This document shows positions 23,700-35,707 of a stretch of 60,000 nucleotides of DNA, in pieces. Position 1 is the first letter of the stretch; each line of letters starts with the position of its first letter. The notes beneath the pieces were generated by a model. That model searched no databases. It had not been told where the DNA came from and worked only from the letters and a program-made list of their open reading frames with translations. The translations under genes and the position numbers were made by a program. The DNA is from Cryptomeria japonica (Eukaryota; Streptophyta; Pinopsida; Cupressales; Cupressaceae), in the NCBI RefSeq assembly GCF_030272615.1, contig NC_081409.1:530076291-530136290 (forward strand). Reading direction: 5' to 3'.

Positions 23700-24589
23700 C
23701 GAAGTTGTACTCATCAAAAAAAGTTATACCAATCAAGGAGCAAAGTTGAGGAGAATTGATGCATTGGAAAAAATTATACCGATATGACCCATTGACATAG
23801 TAAACACTAGCGACAGCTGCGGAGAATTGTCTTGCCAATAGCCAATGAGGGTATTGGTAAGACTTATATTGATAAGAGTGGAAAAAAGAAGAGTCCATCG
23901 GTATAGCCAAAGCGATGGTATGTGTTACTTTGAGCCACCTCGACGCCCAAACAAATCATAGATGAAACATGTACCAATGGAACATACTCTATCAGGAAGA
24001 CTTTGCTTATTGGTATGTTTCATTTCGGATTACCCGAATACCCAATGATGGAGCGAATTGATTGAGTAGAGAAAAGACACTATCGGGAAGACTCATGGTG
24101 ATGAAGCTGGTTGCATTGGTATAGGCAAAGTAATCGATATGTGTTACTTTGAGCCACCCTGGCACCTGAAGAAATCATCGGTGAAACGTATACCGATGGA
24201 ACATACTCTATCAGGAAGACTTTTCTTATCAATATGTTTCATTTTGGATTACCCCAATACCCGATGAAGGAGCAAACTGAATGAGCAAAGAGAAGACACT
24301 ATCGGGAAGACTCATGGCAATGAAGTCGGTTGCATTGGTATAGCCAAAGTGATTGGTATGTGTTACTTTGATTCACCTCGATGCCCGAAGAAATCATCAA
24401 TGAAACATATACCAATGGAACATACTCTATCAGGAAGACTTTGCTTATCGGTATGTTTCATTTCGGATTACCCCAATACCCGATGAAGGAGTAGACTAAT
24501 AGAGCAGAGTGAAGACACTATCGAGAAGACTCATGGTGATGAAGTCGGTTGCATCAGTATAGCCAAAGTGATTGGTATGTGTTACTTTG
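23700..24589. repeat. 219-bp tandem repeats of the unclassified element
   Basis: Units begin TTTGAGCCACC (or TTTGATTCACC) at 23929, 24148, 24367 and 24586: an exact period of 219 bp. Each unit contains GGAACATACTCTATCAGGAAGACTT, TATGTTTCATTTCGGATTACC and AGACACTATCGGGAAGACTCATGG-type phrases. A partial unit precedes 23929. The fourth unit is interrupted after four bases by the LTR retrotransposon and continues at 32159-32346. Confidence 0.92.
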
Positions 24590-25701
24590 TGATGAATACT
24601 AAGAGGGGGGGTGAATTAGTATACCAAAAAATATTGTAATCAATCTTTTAAACAATTTAGCAGATAACCAGTTAAGATAAGTGCAAACCAAATAGCAAAC
24701 AAAGCATTCACCCACAAGAGCACAATCACCATAACACAATATATTTGACGTGGAAACCCAAATGGGAAAAACCACGGTGAGTAGAAACTCACAAGTAACT
24801 ATCTGTAGAATAGAAACTAGACCGGTTAAGGTCATACAATGTTCTTCACCAGAATAGATCCTGTTAGGAATCTAGATCTTTGTTAGGAGATAAGTTCTAT
24901 TAAAGACTACCTTGTTAAAGGATTTCAGATCCACAGTTGTGAACCACCTTGTTAGAGGATTTACAAAGGCTTTGTTGAGCCTACCTGATTAAGGGTTTCT
25001 GACTTATCAAAGATATTAGTAATCAACAAGTGAATGATCTAGATAATAGCATAGTATGCTTAGCTAGATCCTTGGCAGCTCATTGTTATTGCATTTCAGC
25101 ATTACTTCAGTCTTCAATATCTTCACATAGACCTAATCTTCTCTATGATGATCGCACATAACCTTTTCTCTTCTATGTCTCACACATGAAAACCCTAGAC
25201 ATGATGTACTTATAAAGGAAACTGATTTTGTGTTGGTCCAATAGGATTAGACTACAAGTTCCTAGTTTCATTGTATCTAGACACATTTGGTAACACAACA
25301 CAAAACCACTACCAAAGTGTCGGTGGATGATAACTCATCACACATTACAGTAATACCAGTTGGTAACTCATCACTGAGTAATACCGGTTAATATAATATA
25401 TCGATTATCGGTTGTCAAAAATGAAGACTGGTAGATCATAGTGTTCCAATCAAAAGTTAACTACCGCTTGGTTCCTTCATAGCGCTTGAGCTCCTCGAAC
25501 CACTTGGGATCCTCATACTCCTTGGGGTCTTCATACAATTTGTGACTGGTAAACCATTTTTTGCAAAACACTGATAGTCTAAAGACTATACATTCAATAA
25601 TACACAATACTAGTTGGAGCAATTACCGGTTGAGCATAACTCATACATCAAGAAAGTGTGTGTCCATCAATGACAATCAAAAAATCATCAAAATGCCAAC
25701 A
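24590..25701 (-). repeat. 3' LTR of the non-autonomous element
   Basis: On the plus strand it runs from TGATGAATACTAAGAGG to AAAATGCCAACA (1112 bp). It is closely similar to 31040-32157 along its whole length, with scattered substitutions and small indels. The minus-strand sense termini are TGTTGG...CATCA. Confidence 0.9.
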
Positions 25702-25722
25702 ATCTCCCCCTTTGGCATTGAT
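25702..25722 (-). other. Polypurine tract
   Basis: The minus strand reads CAATGCCAAAGGGGGAGAT immediately before the LTR start TGTTGGC. Two further GGGGAGTAGTGTACAT tracts lie upstream at about 25832-25842 and 25898-25912, the latter with a second AAAGGGGGAG. Confidence 0.85.
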
Positions 25723-26097
25723 GGCAATACTTAGGAAAATTTTGACATCTAATTTTTTTTACAACAAAAATGCCATAATCAAAATTACTCTCCCTAAGAA
25801 TATACACTACCCCTTTTGCAAAGATTACAATGTACACTACTCCCCAAAATGGTAACATGAAAGTACATGAAATGGTAACATTCACCAAAATTTTAATGTA
25901 CACTACTCCCCCTTTGCCAACAATGATAAAGTAATGCAAAGTAACCCCTGCTTGCTTATATAATAAAATAGAGTAGATGTTCATGACAATAAGGAATGAA
26001 ATTTCTCAAAAACAGATTTAAAATTTTGCACAAAAATTTTCATGTCCACTATCCATGACTCAAGTAATGAGGTAGCAACCTCACTTTCAGTCTTCAT

Positions 26098-29000
26098 CTA
26101 GAATCCCAGTTCTTCCATTGCATCGATGGTACTCAGCTCTTGAGTTACCGTGATGGATTCCAAGTTGAGAAAACATCTCTGAAGAACCTGCAGTTTAGGT
26201 AATAGGAGCAGTTGAAGCTCCTGCAAATCTTTAGTCTGATTGCTGATCTCTAAGTCCATCTTGGTAGTCTGACGCTGAAAATGATGAACCATTTTCCCAT
26301 AGGCTCTGATATACCCTTGTAACTTCAATTGGAGTTGAGCTCTTTGTTTGAGCACATCTTCACAAAATAGATGGGGTTGGCATATTTTACTCAAAAGTAA
26401 TTTTCCCTCATCCATAGAAACACTGATGTCATTCTACTGCTTCAGTAGTTGTGTCCTCAGTTCATTCATTTGCTTGACTAAGGCAACATTGAGTGCATTT
26501 TCATGGTTCTTCTTTGCAGTTGCTTCAGCAACATCTTCCAAGCATTGTACTTGGTCCTCCACTATGGTATAGAGAAGTTTGAGCTTGGATAGAGAGGAAT
26601 CAGTATTGGGGAGGTTAGTACTAGGAACTAGACTGGTAAGGGTGTCAACTGCAATTTGTATGACATCCTATTCTTTCTTCCTCCACAATTATTCCACTCT
26701 CCTGTACAAGTTTGATGACTTGAAGTAGCTCAGACTCATCTTGAGATTGAGTTAGACATGCAAGAGTTATATCGATAGGACTGGTGGAATCAACCTGCTA
26801 GGTTTGATCACCGGTTGCCTTAGGAGTCTGCACACCTTCTTCGGTTTGGATCTCTTCTTGTTTTCTCTTCTCTGATTCCTTCTCCTCTTCCACTCTTTTC
26901 TTTTCTTCCTCCTTCTTCTCTTCCTCTTTCTTTTTCTCCTCTTCTTGTTTCTTCTCTATTTCTTCCTTCTTCTTGTCCTTTTCCTTCTTTTTCTTCTCTT
27001 CCTCCTTCTTCCTTTCTTCTTCCTTCCTCTTGTCTTCTTCTTTCTTCTTCTTTTCTTCTTTTCTCTTATCTTCTTCTCTCTTCTTCTCTTCTTCTTTTTT
27101 CTTATCTTCTTCTCTTTTCTTCTCTTCTTCTTTTCTCTGATCTTCTTCTCTCTTCTTTTGTTCTTCTTTTCTCATATCTTCTCCTCTCTTCTTCTCTTCT
27201 TCTTTTCTCTTATCTTCTTCTCTCTTCTTCTCATCTTTTTTCTTATCTTCTTCTTGCCTTGCTTTTTCCTCTTGTTCTTTCTCTGTCTTCTCTTTGTCCT
27301 GTTTCTCTTTCGTAGCTTTTTCTTTGTCCTATTTCTCTTTCTCTTTGTCAGGAGTGACATCCTCATTATCTAATGCATCAACATCAATAGGATCAATTTG
27401 TTCTGTCACTCTTTCACCTTGACTGTCAAATACCTCATCAAGTTTGCCTAATGATAGGTCAGGTTCTTGTTCAGTCTTCTTAGTGGCTTCAGCTACCTGG
27501 TGTATTTCAACAACATCTTTAACATGTATATGTGTGTCCTTTTCCACTTCAAAAGCTTTACCTTCTAGTAGCCTGAGTCTTCTCCTTCTCATGAAGAAGA
27601 TGCCTTTGTTCTTATCCATTATTTCAAATAATTCAGAATTTGAAGCATTAGGAAAGTATTATGCAAAAAATTTCTCCCTGATCTCTTGTTCTCTCTCAAT
27701 GGAAATGCACCATTTATTATCCCAAGAATTATACAAAGAATTAGGAGTAATAGATTTAATCTCTAAAGGCGACCGATCATTAACACATAAATATTTAATG
27801 ACTTCCTGTTCTACCTCCTCTTTCTCACTATCATTAAAGTCATCAAAATGTTCTTTTAAATCATCAAGCAATTTCCTCCTAATGTTCTTAATTGTCCTCT
27901 GACAATGTGTCATTGGCTTATAAGAAGAAATGTCTATATTTACCGATGTAGAACTTGCTAGTACATTATTGGTTGACTTCAGATTTTTGCTTGATTTCCT
28001 TGTATTCTTTGTTTGAATCTCCGGTTCAGTGTCTTCTTCCTTCGTTGAGTGATTCTTGGATTTCCGCTTCCTCTCAAATACTTTAGCTTGAATGATCTCA
28101 GGTTTCTTTTTGGTTGGTGACCGCTTGGTCACTTTCAGACTGGCAGAGGTAACCGATGCAGATACCGATGGCACTACTTTTCCCTTTTTGTACTTTGGTT
28201 CCTCAATCGGTGTGACCCTCTCCAAGTAGGTACCAGTTCTTTTATTCTTTGCATCCAGTGGTGAGGCAAGTAGGGTAGAGGCATACCCGATCAATGTCAT
28301 TCACCACTTCCTTTCAGTTCCACTGCTTCCATTATGTAGTCATCTATCCTTATTGTGAAGCAGATGTCATCTTCATACATCTTCACAATATCACCAAATA
28401 TCCTTATTCTTTGGTTCATCTTTTGTTTGAATTCATCAAAATACTTATTTAGAACCTTAGGATATGTAGTTCCTACTACTTGTAGACTCTCCTTAGTCTA
28501 TCTAGAAACCAGTAGGTCAGTGGACTATTGAACATCACCTACTCTAGGGAAATAACCTTGAAAATAGAAGAATAGGCCGACCAGAAGTTGGCCAAACTTG
28601 AACTTTAGAGAATTGTCCTGCTTGATGGACTTCAGATTCAACAGCAATTACTTCTGTAGATAGGTACATAGGTCAAATGTAGTGTCTTCCTTGATCATCC
28701 TATAAGCAGCGTTCATTGCAGCATCAGGGGCAAAATTCATTCTGCTGGCATAAAATATCCGGTAACCAATCACCATGCAAGTATATTTTACCAGATCATC
28801 AAAGATGGTGTTGATGGTCATCACCCGTTGGTCACTCACAAAACCAGTGAGCTTTGTCATTTTAGTTTTAGTGACCTTTCGTAGAGCTGGTACCTCTCCA
28901 ATATTGCATAAACTGGTGACGACATAAATTGCTTCCAGTGTGATGTCATGGGTCTGCTTGAGATACATCTTGTCACCATGCACTCTGCTAAGGATGATGC

Positions 29001-29295
29001 AAATATGTTCTTCTGTGAACTCTTCCAGAAAATATACTGCATTGTGCAGTTTCATCTTCTTAAGGACACTATACTCAGGTTTGATCTTCTTGTCATCTCC
29101 ATAGAATAGACTTTATTGGGAGTGAATCAGTAGGGATCCTAGGTCTTCCAACTTACAATCTATATACCCTGAAATGTCTTCCTCGACAATAACTCCGACA
29201 GGCATTTGAGATAGGGCATTGTATCTCATTTTCTTTTGAAGAAAATCAGGTGTATCTTCAAGTGCACTAGAACTAGAATGCGATGCAGAAGCCAT
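26098..29295 (-). pseudogene. ORF2 of the non-autonomous element, charged coiled-coil protein
   Basis: The likely start is MASASHSSSS at 29295. The frame runs with stops and shifts through LHNAVYFLEEFTEEHICIILS (about 29050), FDDLVKYTCMVIGYRIFYASR (28760-28830), FGDIVKMYEDDICF (about 28400) and a basic Lys/Ser/Thr-rich stretch (28000-28300). An extreme Lys/Glu/Arg/Asp coiled coil made of KREEDKRKEEEKKR-like repeats follows (about 26850-27340), then a leucine-rich tail (26100-26415). The first half is loosely reminiscent of plant retroelement proteins of unknown function; I cannot name a domain. The sister copy at 600-3752 shows the ORF is a family feature. Several breaks are TAG in place of Gln. 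Confidence 0.65.
26850..27345 (-). repeat. Coding low-complexity tract, (GAA/GAG/AAG)n
   Basis: On the plus strand this is almost pure C/T (CTTCTTCTCTTC...). On the minus strand it encodes Glu/Lys/Arg/Asp repeats of about 8 residues such as REEDKRKEEEKK. The frame stays open for more than 120 codons, so the tract is probably protein repeat rather than a free microsatellite. It may form a single long alpha helix. Confidence 0.85.
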
Positions 29296-29613
29296 AATCA
29301 AATGATAAGAAAGAATTTTGGAAAATACCTTCACAATCTAAAATTTAGGTTTTCCAATATTGCACACAGTACACCACTTCGGTTGCTAGTTCACCGCTTA
29401 GTGTTCTTCACTGATTGCTTGAAGATGATTGCAAGATTTCTTCAAATGCCAAACAAATCACTATGGTTGCTCTGCTCTTGAAAAATCTTTTTTCAAAAAT
29501 AGATAAGTGAAAATGACGATGAAAACCCTTTTAAAAAAACTCTCACCTACCATAATAAATGCATCACCGCTAGGGCACAAACCCTAATTTTTCCTTTTAC
29601 CGCTTCAAATCTT

Positions 29614-31001
29614 CTACCAACTAACAGGTAATATATATTGGTAAAGGTCTTTACCGATATAAATTGGGGGTTCAAAATATTTCACTGATATGTTCCCCCT
29701 AAGCTTTTCTGAAGCTCTGTTTGCCGGTTCAAAGACTTCCACACTAGGTGCAGAAACAGGTTCATTTTGTGACTCTTCTTTTGATTTCTTTTTCCAAGTT
29801 TTATTCATTTCCACCTAAATAGTTTTAACATCAATCTTCCCTTTTGGAGTGATCGGTATATCATCCGATAGGTTCTTTCTTAGTCTGCAAGTTCTGGTAG
29901 TGTGTCCTGGTTTGTTGCAATGATAGCATACCATTCCAAGTGTTCTCCATGGTCCATTATTCAAACTTACATTCTTCCTTTTGCATGTTGTACCAATGTG
30001 ATTGCTACCATGATAGATCAAACAAGTTGCTCTCCAACTAGTTTCCGCTTGATAACCAACTGACCGATGGTCATAGGTATTGTACTGGTTGGGATTCTGA
30101 TTCACAGGAAGTTCTGGAATAACTCCTTGAGTCCTTAGAGGATATCTCTTAGTGTTGTGCAAAACTGACCTGCATTCAAATGCTCTATGCCCAAACTTGT
30201 TGCATGCATAACAGTTTCCATTGAATCTATTGGATCTAGGTATATTGTTTTGAAAATAAGTAAAATTGTTGTAGGCCTTGCTTCTACACACATTGGCAGT
30301 GTGTCCTTCTTTGAGACAATTAAAGTAAATAGGTTTATATTTTTGCTTACCTTTATCCTTGGATGTTAGTTGCTTCTTTGATGCTTCAGCTTTTGTTCCA
30401 GAGGTCTCACCTTCCTCATATCTAGAGAAACCAAGTCCAATGGTATTCTTTATTGGCTTTGCCGATTCCAACTTTTGCTCTAGCTTAGCAGTACTCTTAA
30501 TGAATTTGGCAAGTATTTCCTTTGACTCAGTAAGTTCCTTAGAAATAGTAGCATTGGATTCCATCAAGGTTGCATTCTTAGAAATAGCCATGTTTAGTTC
30601 ACCTTGCGTTTCTTCTTTTTCCACTTTACTCTCTTGGAGATGAGTGATAAGGGTACTGATTTCTTGCTTCAGCTTGGAGATCTCATGATCTTTGTCTCTT
30701 ACCAGATCTTCAGCTTTCCTTCTATTCTCAAGCTCTTGACACATTTTAATAGTTAGTCCTTCCAACTCTTTTCTCAGATTGGCTTTAGATTCATTCAATT
30801 TTCAACTTCTTCAACTAGGGCATCCATGTTAGTTTCATTAGAAGAGCTATTTTCAGTAAGTTCCATCATTTTTTCAGTATGCTCTCTTCTTTTGGCCAAA
30901 GAGGCTTTATACTTGACTTTGAGTTCATCATAGGCTCTCTCAGTCTGAGTGAGACGATGAGTAAGTTCCCTCACACTGTATTCCCCCATATCTCCTTCCA
31001 A
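29614..31001 (-). pseudogene. ORF1 gag-like protein: coiled coil plus four zinc knuckles
   Basis: The start MEGDMGEYSVRELTHRLTQ lies at 31001, 20 bases inside the PBS. A coiled coil follows (about residues 10-190, with a frameshift near 30798), then four knuckle-like modules: NCLKEGHTANVC (first Cys replaced by Tyr), CYACNKFGHRAFEC (intact), CLIYHGSNHIGTTC (second Cys replaced by Tyr) and CYHCNKPGHTTRTC (intact). A TAG at about 29815 interrupts an otherwise open C-terminal tail. The capsid-like domain expected in copia gag is not recognisable; the coiled coil seems to take its place. The likely role is RNA binding and particle assembly. Confidence 0.8.
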
Positions 31002-31020
31002 GTGGTTAGACTTATAGAAA

Positions 31021-31037
31021 GGTTGGCTCTGATACTA
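31021..31037 (-). other. Primer binding site of the non-autonomous element
   Basis: The minus strand reads TAGTATCAGAGCCAACC two bases inside the LTR edge. It resembles the initiator tRNA-Met site TGGTATCAGAGCCA with one mismatch in the first bases. Confidence 0.8.
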
Positions 31038-31039
31038 AT

Positions 31040-32157
31040 TGATGAATACTTAGAGGGGGGTGAACTAGTATACCAAAAAATACTGTAATCAATCTTTTAA
31101 ACAATTTAGCAGATAAACAGTGCAATAGATTCACTAATAAACCGATTAAGATAAGTGCAAACCAAATAGAAAACAAAACATTCACCCACAAGAGAACAAT
31201 CACCATAACATAAGATATTTGATGTGGAAACCCAAATGGGAAAAACCACGGTGAGCAAAAACTCACAAGTAACTATCTGTAGAATAGAAACCAGATCAGT
31301 TAAGGTCAGACCGATTAAGGTCATACAATGTTCTTCACCAGAACAGATCCTATTAGGAATCTAGATCTTTGTTAGGAGATAAGTCATGTTAAAGACTACC
31401 TTATTAAAGGATTTCAGATCCACAGTTGTGAACCACCTTGTTAGAGGATTTACAAAGGCTTTGCTAAGCCTACCCGGTTAAGGGTTTCCAACTTGTTGAA
31501 GATATTAGTAATCAACAAGTGAATGATCTAGATAATAGCACAGTATGCTTAGTTAGATCCTTGACAACTCATTGTTAATGCATTTCAGCATTACTTCAGT
31601 CTTCAATATCTCCACACTCAGTCTCTTCACATAGACCTAATCTTCTCTATGATGATCGCACATAACCTTTTCTCTTCTATGTCTCACACATGCAAACCCT
31701 AGACTTGATGTCCTTATAAAGGAAACTGATTTCATGTCGGTCCAGTAGGATTAGACTACAAGTTCCTAGGTTTAGTGTATCTAGACACATTTGGTAACAT
31801 GGCACAAAAACACCACCAAAGTGTCGGTGGATTATAACTCATCACACATTACAGTAATATCGGTTAATACAATATACCAATTACCAGTTGTCAAAATTGA
31901 AGACTGGTAGATCATAGTGTTCCAATCAAAAGTTAACTACTGCTTGGGATCCTTGTACTGCTTGGGGTCTTCATACAATCTATGACCGATAAACCATTTT
32001 TTGCAAAACACCGATAGTCTAAAGACTATACATTCAATAATACACAATACCAGTTGGAGCAAATACCGGTTCAAGCAATTACCGATTGAGCATAACTCAT
32101 ATATCAAGAAAGTGTGTGTCCATCAATGACAATCAAAAGATCATCAAAATGCCAATA
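31040..32157 (-). repeat. 5' LTR of the non-autonomous element
   Basis: TGATGAATACTTAGAGG to AAAATGCCAATA on the plus strand (1118 bp). The sense start is TATTGG instead of TGTTGG, a single transition in the terminal dinucleotide. A block of about 25 bp near 31119-31143 is absent from the other LTR. Confidence 0.9.
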
Positions 32158-32817
32158 CTTTGAGCCACCCCGATGCCCGAAGAAATCATCAGTGAAACTT
32201 ATACAGATGTAACATACTCTATCGGGAAGACTTTGCTTATCAGTATGTTTTATTTCGGATTACCTCAATACTCGATGAAGGAGTGGACGGATTGAGCGGA
32301 GCGAAGACACTATCAGGAAGACTCATGGCAATGAAGTGGGTTGCATCAAGAATATCTTTGTCAATGGTGAAGCCCATCAGGGAAACAATGCCTATCAAGA
32401 TAACACTAAATGAGCTAACCCAACACCCGATGAGAATATCAGTTTGCGATATACCGATGAGGAGGAAATGAGTCATTAGCTTAGGGTATCTCGATAAGAG
32501 AAAGGAAGATGTTAAAGCAGATAAAGGGTTGTTCAAAGAGAACCAAAAGGGAAATATTCATCGGGGAGACATATGCCGACGAGTCATTGTCATATCAGAA
32601 TTCAAAACCAAAATTTTTAAAAGTCTTCCATTTAATACTTGTAGTAGATATGCATCATGGTTCGCATGAGGAAAATTTTATGAGAAGTTCATTATTGCAA
32701 AATAATATGCCAGAACTAGAAATTTCCATGTTTAAATACTGTGTTGGTAAAAGAAGAATACACACATAGAACACATTGCGCCTTTGAAAAATAGAGCATA
32801 GGATTATAATTGCAGAA
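32158..32817 (+). other. Remainder of 219-bp unit and leader of the unclassified element
   Basis: CTTTG (32158-32162) is the second half of the target duplication; the interrupted 219-bp unit then continues to about 32346. The following 470 bases are the presumed 5' leader of the ORF at 32818 and are only partly alignable with 53700-53907 (shared GGTTCRCATGAGG). No promoter can be assigned. Confidence 0.6.
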
Positions 32818-35707
32818 ATGGAAGCTTCGAGTTCAACAGGAAAGAAGAGAGCGGCCAAGAGCCCCAACTCTAAGGCAAAGAAAGGAAAAACTGAAGAGTT
32901 GCCTCCAGTAAGGAAGTTAAAGCAAGACATGATAGACCAAATGCAGGCACCTGACCCAAAAATCCAGAAGGTTGAAGTAGCACCTGCTGGTGAGAGACCA
33001 ATTAGAAGACAAGTAGAGAGAGGTCAGAGATGTCTAGACCAAGGTAAGGGGACATGAACTATTTATGCTCCAATATTTGAGAAGGAGAAAGGAGATGTTG
33101 GTCTACAATCCTTGGATGACAAATTTAGGTAAGCTAACCATGCCCAATGTTTTTGTAAACATAAGATTGCTAGAGGTTTTGGTGAGGAATTATAATTCGG
33201 TGAAGAGGTTCATTCAGCTCCCAAATGGGGAAGCATTTATTAGATTTTTTGTGAGTACCATAAATGAGGTTTTCAATTTAGGCCCCAGTCCTGATAAGCC
33301 CTTGTCCTTTGGGGAGTTGGAGGAAGAATACCTCAGAATGAACACTACATATGCTGGATGGAAATTTGCCATTCACAAGAGGTAGGTAGGAAAATTAACA
33401 AAGGAACATGAGCCACCATCCAGCATTGATTTGTTTAGACACTACTTGGAGTACACATATATGTCATGTGGGCAGGAAGGAGAGGTGGAGGTTCCTAATT
33501 TGGCAAGCATTGGGCCACTGGTGTTAACCTTTGATATACAAATGTATGAACCTAGGCCTTTTGACTATGCAACATATCTAGTGGAGAGGTTGCACAAAGG
33601 TTTTTTAAACCTTAGGGATGATACTCATCCCAATTTCAAATTTTATTCACTATTGATGCATCTAGTGTTATTTAATGGATGTGCAAAGGGTTTTTGGCCT
33701 GAAGGCCTAAAATGAAATACCAAGAACATGGAAGGTGAGGAGCAGCCTGTCCAATTGTGGACATCTCTTTGGGATTCTTGATATATGAGATCCAACTATA
33801 TGAAGTTTGAAGAACTTATCTTGATGCCATTGTACTAAATGTATGGGATATCATGTGAAGGGTATATCTTTGACAAGACCAAGAGGTTCCTAAGACCCAG
33901 GGATTATGATAAAAGACACATTGTTGATCATAACTAGGGGGACTAGTTTGTGAATAAGGATTTTACATGTTTTAGAGTATATAGATTTGAGGGGAGCCCC
34001 CTACATGCTGCCAAAACTAGTACCAGACATAATAGATTATCTAGAGATTGTGAGGCAATTGAGTGTGTCCAATGCTAAACATTTTGCAGATATGCATAAG
34101 CAAGCCTTCCTGCCTGGCACACTGAGTTTTGGTGATTTCACCATAGTGTCAACCAAAACTTGTGAAATAATTGATAAGAAGCAGATAGAAGAATACAATT
34201 TGTATGAGCATTATGCCAGGAAAAACTATGATCCTGAAGGATACATTTAGTCTTGCAAGAAGAGCCAGAACTTGGGAGGTTATCTGCATGTCAGTATTGA
34301 GGATGAAGATATCTTCAGGAACATGGAGGATGCAGAGCCCAAAGAGGTAATTGATCAACTGAATAATGAACTGGTAGAAAAGAGATGGAGACTCGACGAA
34401 ATTGAAACCGAGGAGGAGGAGGAGGCAAAAAGTGAATCTAATGAGAATGCAATTGTCTCTATATGGCAAGTGCCAGAGAAGGAAGAAGAGTCAGACATGC
34501 AGGGCCAAATAGAGAAAACATTAGAAGTTCATGCTGACTCTTGGTTAGAGGAGTTTTCTGCTTTTGTTGTTGATGATGTTTTTATTCATTTCAAAGAATT
34601 TAAAACATTCTTGTACAATTTTAAAGGGAAGAAATTGAGGGACTCTATTCCCAACATAACACCTGATAATGAGGCTAAGTTGTTAAAGAAATTAAAAGAG
34701 GAAATTGATGCAAAGATTAGTGCAATGACCCCTCAAAAGGGGAGGCAACTTATTACAGACGTTGGGGTGATTTTGTTTCCTAGATGGGACCTCAATGCTT
34801 CTTTTATCTTTGACAGTTTATTGCATTCAAAAAACAAGGAATTCAAATTGGATATACAAGGTGTAAATTATGTATTTATTGGTTCAAGATTTGATCAAGA
34901 TGAGGAATCTTTGAGGTTATGGGCTCTGTACCCTCCCCACAAGAGACCAAAGATAATTGATATTAACAAGGCCTTTGGCCACATGATGAAACTAAAAGTT
35001 GGTGAAATTGATCCAATTGTATCTGCTGATATCGGAGTGGATATTTCAAAATTCAATAAAGCATAGATGGTCAAAGTAGTGAGGGAGAGGAACTAGTACA
35101 AAACATTGTATGAAGACATGCTAAGGAGAAGTGTGCAATAGGTGCCAATGGTTCTTACTCTGGATAGCTCTTAATGGAAGAAAAAATGTGAGGAGTTGTA
35201 GCAAGAAAATAAAAGGATATTAAAATAGATGCAAAGTGTGAGGGTAGATACTATTGGTGTATTGCTAACTAAAAGATTTGAGGTTTTACAAGGCTTTTTG
35301 AAAGAATTCTAGACAGTGTTTCAAAAGAACATGGACAATGTAGTTTCACACAACCAAATTTCAAACAGATTGGGAACAAGGTTGCATGATAAAACAATGG
35401 CCAAAGAAGAAACAAAAGAAATTGAAAAATTAAAGAGGTTGCTGGCTAAACACAATAAATTTGATGAACAATTACAATTTGAATATGATGAATGCAAAGA
35501 CATTGTTCAGCATGGTTTCCCACATTTAACTGATTAGAAGGGTGAGATAAAGGATAAAGATGTATGGATCTCAGAATGTCATAGTCTTCTCAATGTTGCC
35601 CTTGATATTGCCAAAATTGATGGAATTGAATTGAAAGAGACTGTGAAATAGATAGAAAACTTTGTCACATTGGAATTCATTGTCAAGATGTTGGAAGACC
35701 AGACCTG
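32818..35707 (+). pseudogene. Long unidentified ORF, copy 1
   Basis: Start MEASSSTGKKRAAKSPNS, a basic N-terminus that could be a nuclear localisation signal. Then come NPWMTNLGKLTMPNVFVNIR, INEVFNLGPSPDKPLSFGELE, IGPLVLTFDIQMYEPRPFD, ILMPLY, LPKLVPDIIDYLEIV, LPGTLSFGDFTIVSTK, a Glu-rich segment (34380-34500) and VVDDVFIHFKEFKTFLYNF. Next are LFPRWDLNASFIFDSLLHSKN and YPPHKRPKIIDINKAFGH, and a C-terminal coiled coil. The same protein is at 53908-56873. At least ten stops interrupt it, several TAG where the other copy has CAG or TGG. Total length would be about 900 residues. The N-terminal half faintly recalls plant transposon proteins of unknown function; I do not recognise a named domain. 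Confidence 0.65.

Larger units (their letters stand above)
24590..32157 (-). mobile_element. Complete non-autonomous LTR retrotransposon, 7.57 kb
   Basis: Two direct LTRs (24590-25701 and 31040-32157) flank a PPT, a PBS and two ORFs on the minus strand. The 5-bp duplication CTTTG lies at 24585-24589 and 32158-32162. ORF1 is a coiled-coil plus zinc-knuckle gag-like protein; ORF2 is of unknown function with a long charged coiled coil. Protease, integrase, RT and RNase H are absent, so mobilisation must have depended on another element. The LTR ends and PPT style resemble those of the copia element at 4429-5701, which makes a copia-type helper plausible but unproven. Confidence 0.88.

Noticed and set aside
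26945-27373. Plus-strand Leu/Phe-rich 'membrane protein' ORF
   Set aside because: It is the antisense shadow of the Lys/Glu coiled-coil tract of ORF2.
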